This document shows, piece after piece, positions 54,621-61,452 of a DNA stretch of 64,000 bases. Origin of the DNA: Melittangium boletus DSM 14713 (GTDB lineage Bacteria; Myxococcota; Myxococcia; Myxococcales; Myxococcaceae); assembly GCF_002305855.1 (NCBI RefSeq), contig NZ_CP022163.1:2480292-2544291 (forward strand), in the 5' to 3' direction. The position numbers were made by a program, and so were the translations under genes. The notes under the pieces are model-generated. The model was given only the letters and a program-made list of their open reading frames with translations, did no database searches and was not told the origin of the DNA. Numbering within the stretch: the stretch's first letter is position 1; each line of letters opens with the position of its first letter.

Positions 54621-55124
54621 ATGAGCACAGCATGGAGAATCCGTCCCATCGAGACCCGGGACGATGGTGCGATGGCGGCCGTCATCCGCTCGGTCATGCC
54701 CGAGTTCGGGGCGGATGGTCCGGGCTTCGCCCTCCACGACGTGGAGGTGGATGGTCTGACCGCGGCCTATGCGGTTGCCGGCCGGGCCTACTGGGTGGTG
54801 GTGGACGAAGCGGACCGGGTGATGGGCGGCGGGGGAATCGCCCCGCTGGAGGGCGGCGATCCGCGCATCTGCGAGCTGCGCAAGATGTATTTCCGGCCCG
54901 AGGCGCGCGGACACGGCCTGGGCGAGCGGATGCTGCGCCAGTGTCTGGCCTTCGCCCGGGAGGCGGGCTACCGCACGTGCTACCTGGAGACCCTGGCGGG
55001 CATGACCCAGGCGCAGACGCTCTACCGGCGCCTGGGCTTCCAACCGCTGTCCGCGCCCCTGGGCGCCACGGGTCACTTCGGGTGTGACCGCTGGTACACG
55101 CTCGAGCTGGGCACGGGCGGATGA
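54621..55124 (+). CDS. GNAT family N-acetyltransferase
   Basis: This 167-residue single-domain GNAT enzyme has the acetyl-CoA loop ARGHGLGERML and the C-terminal motif LAGMTQAQTLYRRLGFQPL. ELRKMYFRPEARG is the canonical strand preceding the loop. The start at 54621 (MSTAWRIRPIE) is chosen over an ATG six codons upstream because it begins the fold directly. It is divergent from argC. Close relatives act on amino acids or glutamate-like substrates, but no specific substrate can be assigned. Confidence 0.88.
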   Translation: MSTAWRIRPIETRDDGAMAAVIRSVMPEFGADGPGFALHDVEVDGLTAAYAVAGRAYWVVVDEADRVMGGGGIAPLEGGDPRICELRKMYFRPEARGHGLGERMLRQCLAFAREAGYRTCYLETLAGMTQAQTLYRRLGFQPLSAPLGATGHFGCDRWYTLELGTGG

Positions 55125-55193
55125 CCGCGAGGGTCACCTCTTCCACCTGACGCCCGGAGTCACCATCCTTCCCGGAAGAGAGGAAGGTGATGC

Positions 55194-55859
55194 ATGGAAG
55201 GGCCGGGCCCCTGGGAGCCTTTCGACATCGAGACGGCGCTGGAGCGAGTGCGCGCGGCCATCCGGGGGTACGCGGCCGCGGCCATGTTCGAGCTGGCGGA
55301 GCGCGGCCACGCGAGCCTCTTCGAGCAACTGGTGGGCTGCCTCTTGTCCATCCGCACGCGGGACGAGGTGTCCCTGCCCGTGGCGCTGCGGCTGCTCGCC
55401 CAGGCCTCCACCCCCGAGGCGATGCGCCGGTTGGGCCGCGAGAGGATTGAATCCCTCATCCGCCCGGTGACCTTCCCCGAGCCCAAGGCGCGCACGCTGC
55501 ACGCGCTCGCGGAGCGCACGGTGGAGGAGTTCGGCGGCGACCTGCCCTGTGACGCGGAGGTGTTGCGCTCCTTCCACGGCGTGGGGCCCAAGTGCGCCCA
55601 CCTGGCGCTCGGCATCGCGTGCGGGCAGGAGTCCATCAGCGTGGACATCCACGTGCACCGCGTCACCAACCGCTGGGGCTACGTCCAGGCACGCACGCCC
55701 GAGCGCACCCTGGCCGCGCTCGAGGCGAAGCTGCCTCGGGCGCACTGGGTGGAGCTCAACCGGCTACTGGTGCCCTTCGGCAAGCACATCTGCACGGGCA
55801 CGCGGCCGAAGTGCGCCACGTGCCCGGTGCGCTCCATGTGCCCGCGCGTGGGGGTATGA
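55194..55859 (+). CDS. Endonuclease III-like DNA glycosylase
   Basis: This 221-residue HhH-GPD family glycosylase has the helix-hairpin-helix in FHGVGPKCAHLALG, with the catalytic Lys, and the catalytic Asp follows in VDIHVHRVTNRWG. The C-terminal iron-sulfur loop has four cysteines, CTGTRPKCATCPVRSMC. It presumably removes oxidised pyrimidines in base-excision repair. It is slightly divergent from standard Nth (FHG instead of LPG, Cys after the Lys), so it may be a paralogue rather than the main Nth. It converges with the phospholipase D gene. Confidence 0.92.
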   Translation: MEGPGPWEPFDIETALERVRAAIRGYAAAAMFELAERGHASLFEQLVGCLLSIRTRDEVSLPVALRLLAQASTPEAMRRLGRERIESLIRPVTFPEPKARTLHALAERTVEEFGGDLPCDAEVLRSFHGVGPKCAHLALGIACGQESISVDIHVHRVTNRWGYVQARTPERTLAALEAKLPRAHWVELNRLLVPFGKHICTGTRPKCATCPVRSMCPRVGV

Positions 55860-57128
55860 CTAACGATCCAGCGCGAGCAACTGCGTCACCCGCCGCGCGA
55901 AGCGCCGCCAGGGGTTGGTGCGGCCCCGGCCGCCCTTGCCGAGCGTGATCTCCTTGGCGCAGTTCATGTCCTGGTGCCAGCCCGCCTCGAGCCCCGAGGC
56001 CAGATGGCGATCGGCCACCACCAGGGAGCCCTCGCGCATGCGGTGCAGCGACAGCGCGTCCAGGTTCGTGGAGCCCACCACGCCCAGCCAGTCGTCCACG
56101 AGCACCGTCTTCGAGTGCAGCATGGAGGGCTGATACTCCCAGATGCGGATGCCGCCCTTGAGCAGCTTCTCGTACGTGGCGCGCTGCGAGGCCCGGACGA
56201 TCCGCCAGTCATGCACCGGGCCCGCCGCGAGCACCCGCACGTCCACGCCCTGCTTCCGCTTCTCCAGGAGCTGCTCCAGGATGGCCTTGGGCGGCGTGAA
56301 GTAGGCGTTGGAGATCCACAGGCGCTCGCGCGCCGCGGCGAACACCATGCGCAGCATGCGCTCGGCGTCGGAGATGCCGGACACGCCCGCGCTCTCGATG
56401 AAGCCCGCGTGCGCGCAGCCCCGGGGTGGCAGCACGGGGAAGCAGCTCTCCGGGAGGAGCGCGCCACCGCACTCCTGCCACATGCGCGCGAAGGCGAGCT
56501 GCATGTCGTGCACCGCGGGGCCCTCCACCCGCACGTTGGTGTCGCGCCACTCCGTCGGGCACAACCCATCGCCCTGCCACGACTTCCAGATGCCGAAGCC
56601 CCCGGTGAAGCCCACCTTGCCGTCGACGATGACGAGCTTGTGGTGGGTGCGCCCGAAGATGCGCCCGAGCCACCGCTCCGACAGGGGCCGGAAGTAGTGC
56701 ACCTCGACCCCTCCCTGGCGCAGCCGCTGCTCCACCGTGGGGCCGAAGTTGTCCACCTCGCTGCCCCAGGGGTCCACCACCACGCGGCACGACACGCCCT
56801 CCTTCGCCCGCTCCAGCAGCGCCTCCACGATGCGATCCGACGGCTCGCACTTGCGCCAGATGAAGACGACGATGTGCACCGACTCCTTCGCCTGGCGGAT
56901 GGCGTCGCAGATCTGATCGAACACCAGCCCGTTGTTGACCAGGTCCACCCGGTGCCCTGGCTGGGGCCTCAAGCACGTGGATTGGTAGAGCGCGTGGCTG
57001 AAGGCCTGGAACCCCGGAGGCAGGGCCATGGGCCCCCGCATCTCGTTGTGATCGTTCTCCGTATTGGGTTCTTCCCAACGCACCAGCGCGGACGGGGAGG
57101 TGTCGAAAATCGATGAAGAAGATTCCAT
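55860..57128 (-). CDS. Phospholipase D family/cardiolipin synthase-like protein
   Basis: This 422-residue protein has two HKD motifs: HHKLVIVDGKVGFTGG in the first half and LHSKTVLVDDWLGVVGSTNLD in the second. This is the duplicated PLD layout of cardiolipin synthase-type enzymes. The N-terminal transmembrane segments usual for ClsA are absent, so it resembles ClsB/ClsC-type soluble or peripheral enzymes. It probably acts on phospholipids at the inner membrane. The ATG at 57128 lies in the long divergent promoter region shared with the GAF gene. Confidence 0.9.
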   Translation of the reverse strand: MESSSSIFDTSPSALVRWEEPNTENDHNEMRGPMALPPGFQAFSHALYQSTCLRPQPGHRVDLVNNGLVFDQICDAIRQAKESVHIVVFIWRKCEPSDRIVEALLERAKEGVSCRVVVDPWGSEVDNFGPTVEQRLRQGGVEVHYFRPLSERWLGRIFGRTHHKLVIVDGKVGFTGGFGIWKSWQGDGLCPTEWRDTNVRVEGPAVHDMQLAFARMWQECGGALLPESCFPVLPPRGCAHAGFIESAGVSGISDAERMLRMVFAAARERLWISNAYFTPPKAILEQLLEKRKQGVDVRVLAAGPVHDWRIVRASQRATYEKLLKGGIRIWEYQPSMLHSKTVLVDDWLGVVGSTNLDALSLHRMREGSLVVADRHLASGLEAGWHQDMNCAKEITLGKGGRGRTNPWRRFARRVTQLLALDR

Positions 57129-57250
57129 GGCCGGGGAAAGGTATGAACGCCGACCGCCACGGGAAGCCCTCCTGACACGGAGCGTGCACCCGCGGGCGAT
57201 CGCCCCCTGAACGCGGACCCCCTTCCAGCGAAACGCTCCCTCGGTGAACT

Positions 57251-57276
57251 TGATTTTCCGTAGAGCAAGAAAATCA
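57251..57276. promoter_or_regulatory. Inverted repeat upstream of GAF-gene promoter, possible operator
   Basis: Perfect 8-bp arms TGATTTTC (57251-57258) and GAAAATCA (57269-57276) are separated by 10 bp and end 8 bp before the -35 box. This is a typical activator-site position. Confidence 0.4.
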
Positions 57277-57284
57277 TGCCCTCA

Positions 57285-57314
57285 TTGACATCAATGGCAT
57301 TTTTACCGTTTAAT
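57285..57314 (+). promoter_or_regulatory. Sigma-70-like promoter of GAF-domain gene
   Basis: A consensus -35 TTGACA (57285-57290) is followed after 18 bp by TTTAAT (57309-57314), five of six matches to TATAAT. It lies in an AT-rich patch that stands out from the chromosome. A small inverted repeat, GGTTG-N7-CAACC (57318-57334), covers the expected start of transcription. Confidence 0.65.
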
Positions 57315-57391
57315 CCGGGTTGTCGCTGTCAACCAAACGGCATCTCGGGGGGCACCATCGTACCGAGGTCCCCTTCACTCCGGAGAGAACC

Positions 57392-57976
57392 ATGTCCGTC
57401 GAAGCGTTCGCGAAGGTGACCGAGGCCTCCAAGTTGTTGGTGGAGCAAGGTTTTTCGGGCCCGGCGGTGACCTCGGCGCTGGAGATGGTGGGCCGGGCGC
57501 TCGGCGTGGACCGGATGCTCGTGTACGCGAACAGCACCGAGACGATGCCCGGCAAGCGGCTGGCGCCCTTGCGGCACGGCTGGGGCTCGGTGGCGATGCC
57601 GCCCCTGCTGAGCGTCTTTCCGCTGCAGGATCAGATGCCCCGCTGGGTGGAAGTGCTCTCGCGCGGGCAGCCCATCTGGGAGCTGGCGCGCCACATCCCG
57701 GGCTCGCTGAACGTGAACCTGGAGGCGCAGGGCGTGCAGTCGGTGCTGCTCAGCCCCATCAACGTGGGCACCGTCAACGGCACGTGGTGGGGCTTCCTGC
57801 GCATCGATGACTGCAAGAACGAGCGGCGCTGGGTGCCCGCGGAGCTGACGGTGATCAAGACGCTGTCGCGCTCGCTGTCCAATGCGCTGCGCCAGGACAT
57901 GCGGCGCGAGGCGATGGCCCAGACGCGGCAGGATCTGCGGACGATGATGGAGCGCTGCGCGACGGGAACGCGCTGA
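57392..57976 (+). CDS. GAF-domain-like protein
   Basis: The product has 194 residues from the ATG at 57392, with GGAG 7 bp upstream; an upstream ATG at 57320 would overlap the promoter. A short coiled start (KVTEASKLLVEQG) is followed by a GAF-like fold: SALEMVGRALGVDRMLVYANS, SVLLSPINVG and GTWWGFLRIDDC, a common GAF strand pattern. It has no output domain, so it is probably a small-ligand sensor working with another protein. The clear promoter shows its expression is controlled on its own. Confidence 0.75.
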   Translation: MSVEAFAKVTEASKLLVEQGFSGPAVTSALEMVGRALGVDRMLVYANSTETMPGKRLAPLRHGWGSVAMPPLLSVFPLQDQMPRWVEVLSRGQPIWELARHIPGSLNVNLEAQGVQSVLLSPINVGTVNGTWWGFLRIDDCKNERRWVPAELTVIKTLSRSLSNALRQDMRREAMAQTRQDLRTMMERCATGTR

Positions 57977-57979
57977 GGC

Positions 57980-58228
57980 TCAGCGCCGGTCGCGCCGCAG
58001 ATCGGCGAGGATCTGGCGCAGGTACCACGCCTCGGACTTGCCGGGGTGGCGCTCCTGGGCACGCGCCATGTGCCGGGCGAGCGAGGCCTCGGCCTCGGCG
58101 CGAGGCAGATGGATGTGAAGGAAGTACTGGTCGCGCAGGCGGCTGGCCTCGGTTCGAGACAGGAACCAATAGAAGAACCCGAGGATCAACCCCGCGCCCA
58201 CGACCAAGATGACGATGTCCGAGTTCAC
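57980..58228 (-). CDS. Small single-pass membrane protein
   Basis: This 82-residue protein has one N-terminal transmembrane helix (VILVVGAGLILGFFYWFL) followed by a charged helical tail (EAEASLARHMARAQERH). It is convergent with the GAF gene. The function is unknown; the layout resembles small membrane adaptor proteins. Confidence 0.65.
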   Translation of the reverse strand: MNSDIVILVVGAGLILGFFYWFLSRTEASRLRDQYFLHIHLPRAEAEASLARHMARAQERHPGKSEAWYLRQILADLRRDRR

Positions 58229-58322
58229 AGCCTGAAACTACCGCGAGTCCCGGTGCGCGCCAGTCCCGTGTTTGACGGCGAAGTGCGCGCGCGCTCATGA
58301 TGCGCCTCATGAGGAATCCGGG

Positions 58323-59003
58323 ATGAACCCTCCGCACCTTCGCGCCGCGAAAACTCGCTGGATTGTCCTGCTGACGATGAGCCTGGAACTCCTGGGCTGC
58401 GCGGATGCGAATCCCAACGTCCGGGCCCGCCGACTGCCAGATGGGCACATCCAAGTGGATGGACCTCTCGCGGGCCCCTATGACTCGCTCGAGGAGCTGG
58501 CCGAGCGCTCATGCGACTTGATGACCGGTCAGCCTGGCGCAACCCATGGCGCCCATGGATTCGAGTACTGCGCCCTGTTCTACCGGTCCGCGGAGGAAGG
58601 TTCGTACTACCTCAGCTATCTGTCCGACATCCGCGGCAACCTGGATCCGGTGGTCAAGACCTGCTCCCTGCCAACCCGCCTCAATGATCCAGCGCACGCG
58701 AAGACCCTTTTGCTCGGAGGAGCCCACACGCATCCGAACAGCCGGGGCTTTTCTCCGAGAGACCTGAGCGCCGCTTCTCATTGGCGGCCCGTGAGGTTTT
58801 TCGACACGGAAACGGGAAAGGTCTGGGATCACCAGCTCATGGTCTTCTTCCGGGAGAAGACGGGCGAGTGCAGGACATACATCTACAACAATTCCACCCG
58901 CATCGTTTCGGCTCTACGCCAAGGCAAATGGATTCCCATCGGCGAGGTCTACGACGATCTGGGCTACATCCGGATGTACGAAGGCAAGGACTGGCTTCCG
59001 TGA
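58323..59003 (+). CDS. Lipoprotein with JAMM/DUF4329-like metalloprotease motif
   Basis: This 226-residue predicted lipoprotein starts with signal LLTMSLELLGC. The mature part has the JAMM signature HTHPNSRGFSPRDLSAA: HxHP followed by S-x-x-D at the proper spacing, with an upstream acidic segment. DUF4329-type domains of this form are also found as C-terminal modules of bacterial polymorphic toxins. GAGG lies 8 bp before the ATG at 58323. It is followed 28 bp later by another lipoprotein gene, so the two may be a protease-partner or toxin-immunity pair. This is suggestive only. Confidence 0.7.
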   Translation: MNPPHLRAAKTRWIVLLTMSLELLGCADANPNVRARRLPDGHIQVDGPLAGPYDSLEELAERSCDLMTGQPGATHGAHGFEYCALFYRSAEEGSYYLSYLSDIRGNLDPVVKTCSLPTRLNDPAHAKTLLLGGAHTHPNSRGFSPRDLSAASHWRPVRFFDTETGKVWDHQLMVFFREKTGECRTYIYNNSTRIVSALRQGKWIPIGEVYDDLGYIRMYEGKDWLP

Positions 59004-59031
59004 GTGACGCATCCTTGGAGAGGAACTGATT

Positions 59032-59457
59032 ATGAAGCGCTTGCCCCTCCTGCTCCTCTGCATGAGCCTCACGCCGGGTTGTTCGCTGCTCGGCCACTTC
59101 GGTTATTACAAGCACCGGAAGCCCGAGATGGCGCCTCCCGAGGCCGCCGCCGGAATCAAGTTCCCCGACACCTACGAAGAAGGCGTCCGCCTCGATGGGG
59201 CCATGATGAAGGCCCTGTCCGTGGCCATGAACGACTACCTTCCCCCTTCAGTCCGGGCCGAGGAGCAAGAGGGGCCCGAGTTCCAATGTCTCGCCCGGTG
59301 GGAGAACTACCGGACGGTGGTCATGCGCGCCCGGGACGATCTCTTCTTCGTGCTGTTCTCTCCGGATCTCTCCACCTGCGCCCCGGGCTTCGCCGTGCCC
59401 GACGCGGGCGCCGAGTACGCCATCGATGGACAGGGCCGCATCCTCGCGCGGCGGTAG
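59032..59457 (+). CDS. Small lipoprotein, possible partner of the JAMM lipoprotein
   Basis: This 141-residue lipoprotein has signal LPLLLLCMSLTPGC and a possible lipidated Cys. The mature part is charged, with a beta-hairpin (WENYRTVVMRARDDLFFVLF) and two further cysteines (FQCLARW, STCAPGF) that may form a disulfide. It has no recognised domain. Position directly after the JAMM lipoprotein suggests joint expression and perhaps a protective role. Confidence 0.65.
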   Translation: MKRLPLLLLCMSLTPGCSLLGHFGYYKHRKPEMAPPEAAAGIKFPDTYEEGVRLDGAMMKALSVAMNDYLPPSVRAEEQEGPEFQCLARWENYRTVVMRARDDLFFVLFSPDLSTCAPGFAVPDAGAEYAIDGQGRILARR

Positions 59458-59553
59458 AAATCACCTCCATTAGTGCGCCCCGTAGGGCGTGATGACGCTC
59501 AGCGGCATTATCGGGACAACGGCGATGGAGGGCCGTAGTAGGTTCCGCCGCCC

Positions 59554-61374
59554 ATGAGTGACATCGCGCAAATCAAGGAATTCGTGGGACAGGGACAGCT
59601 CTCGCTCCCGCCAGACGCCCACCTGCTCCAGCCCCTCCTCGAGCACGCCCGCAAGAGCCCGGACAAGGTGCTGTTCTCGCGCCGCGTGGGCGAGCGTTTC
59701 GAGCCCCTGACCGTCGCCGAGGTCGTGCGCACGGTGCGCCGCGTGGCCCGTGGGCTCATCTCGCTCGGCGTGGAGCCCGGCCAGCGCGTGGCGTTGATGT
59801 CCAAGACGCGCGTGGAGTGGGCCCTGCTCGACTTCGCCATCCTCGCCACCGGCGCCACCACCGTCCCCATCTACGAGACCTCGTCCGCGGATCAGGTGGA
59901 GTGGATCCTCCAGGACAGCGGCGCGGGGGTCGCCTTCTTCGAGACGGACGCCCTGCACGCCCTCTACCGCCAGTCCCAGGAGCGGCTGCCGGACTGCAAG
60001 CACACCTTCGTCATCGACAAGGCGGCGCTCGAGCACCTGCAACAGCTCGGCGACGCGGTGGACGAGGCGCGGCTGGAGGAGCGTCTGGCGGGACTCAACA
60101 CTGGCGTGCTGGCCACCCTCATCTATACCTCGGGCACCACCGGACGGCCCCGGGGCTGCGAGCTCACGCACGGAAACATCCGGGCCAACTCGCTGCAGGT
60201 GATCGAGCACGTGGGCAAGGCGTTCACCGCCGAGGATCGCACCCTGCTCTTCCTGCCGCTCGCCCACGCGCTGGCGAAGATCCTCTTCCTCGCGTCCGTC
60301 GAGCGCGGCATGTCCATCGCCTTCGCCACCAGCGCGAGCAAGCTCGTGGAGGAGCTGTCCCTGGTGCGGCCCACGTGGTTCGGCACCGTGCCCCGCGTGC
60401 TGGAGAAGGTCTTCCAGACGGCGCGGCAGAAGGCCGAGCAGGCCGGCCGGGAGCGCGTCTTCGACCTGGCCACCGAGACGGCCGTGCGCTACTCGCGCGA
60501 GCGCGCCGCGGGCGGTGTCGGACTGTTCACGCGCCTCCAGCACGCCGTGTTCGACCGGCTCGTGTACCGCACGCTGCGCGACATCCTCGGCGGCCAGTTG
60601 CGCTTCCTCGTCTCGGGAGGCGGGCCCCTGCAGGAGCGGCTCAACCACTTCTACAATGGCGTGGGCGTGAAGGTGCTCGAGGGCTACGGCATGACCGAGA
60701 CGAGCCCGGTGCTCGCCGTCAACGCCGATCACGCCAACCGGATCGGCACGGTGGGCCAGCCGGTGGCGGGCACCACGGTGCGCATCGCCGATGACGGGGA
60801 AATCCTCGCCAAGGGGCCCCAGGTGCTGCGCGGCTACTGGCACAACGAGGCGGCCACGAAGGGCGCCTTCACCGAGGACGGGTGGCTCAAGACGGGGGAC
60901 CTCGGGAGCCTGGATGCCCAGGGCTTCCTGCGCATCACCGGCCGCAAGAAGGAAATCCTCGTCACCGCCGCGGGCAAGAACGTGGCGCCCGGGCCCCTGG
61001 AGGATCGCATCCGCGAGCACCCGCTCGTCAGCCAGGCCATGGTGGTGGGCGAGGGCAAGCCGTTCGTGGCGGCGCTCGTCACGATCGACGCGGGCGCCTT
61101 CAAGCACTGGAGCAAGAAGAACGGCAAGGAAGGCCAGACGCTGGAGTCCCTGACGGAGGACCCCACGCTGCGCGCCGAGGTGGAGCAGGCCATCGAGGGC
61201 GCCAACCGCTCCGTGTCGCGAGCGGAGTCCATCCGCAAGTTCGCCATCCTCGCCAACGACTTCACCATCGATCGCAACGAGCTGACGCCGTCCCTCAAGG
61301 TGCGGCGCCACGTCGTCAGCGAGCACTATGCCCCGGTCATCGAGGCCCTCTTCGCCAAGGGCGGCGGCGACTAG
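59554..61374 (+). CDS. AMP-dependent synthetase/long-chain fatty acid-CoA ligase
   Basis: This 606-residue ANL-superfamily enzyme shows the phosphate loop YTSGTTGRPRG, the adenylation core GYGMTETSPV and the hinge region KTGDLGSLDAQG. GRKKEIL with the late catalytic Lys region is also visible. The length and pattern fit long-chain acyl-CoA synthetases (FadD15-like) that activate fatty acids with ATP and CoA. The start at 59554 gives MSDIAQIKEFVG; no strong ribosome site is seen. It stands alone, with 96 bp from the upstream gene. Confidence 0.93.
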   Translation: MSDIAQIKEFVGQGQLSLPPDAHLLQPLLEHARKSPDKVLFSRRVGERFEPLTVAEVVRTVRRVARGLISLGVEPGQRVALMSKTRVEWALLDFAILATGATTVPIYETSSADQVEWILQDSGAGVAFFETDALHALYRQSQERLPDCKHTFVIDKAALEHLQQLGDAVDEARLEERLAGLNTGVLATLIYTSGTTGRPRGCELTHGNIRANSLQVIEHVGKAFTAEDRTLLFLPLAHALAKILFLASVERGMSIAFATSASKLVEELSLVRPTWFGTVPRVLEKVFQTARQKAEQAGRERVFDLATETAVRYSRERAAGGVGLFTRLQHAVFDRLVYRTLRDILGGQLRFLVSGGGPLQERLNHFYNGVGVKVLEGYGMTETSPVLAVNADHANRIGTVGQPVAGTTVRIADDGEILAKGPQVLRGYWHNEAATKGAFTEDGWLKTGDLGSLDAQGFLRITGRKKEILVTAAGKNVAPGPLEDRIREHPLVSQAMVVGEGKPFVAALVTIDAGAFKHWSKKNGKEGQTLESLTEDPTLRAEVEQAIEGANRSVSRAESIRKFAILANDFTIDRNELTPSLKVRRHVVSEHYAPVIEALFAKGGGD

Positions 61375-61402
61375 CGCTGGCGGCCCCGGCGGGACAACGC
61401 GC

Positions 61403-61444
61403 CCCCTGAAAACGTGATATTCCCATTAAATCATTTTTCAGGGG
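61403..61444 (+). promoter_or_regulatory. Hairpin overlapping the ribosome site of the RCC1 gene
   Basis: Perfect 10-bp arms CCCCTGAAAA (61403-61412) and TTTTCAGGGG (61435-61444) enclose a 22-base AT-rich loop. The 3' arm includes the AGGGG ribosome site 8 bp before the GTG start, so folding would hide it. It may instead be a DNA operator. Confidence 0.5.
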
Positions 61445-61452
61445 ATTTCACG

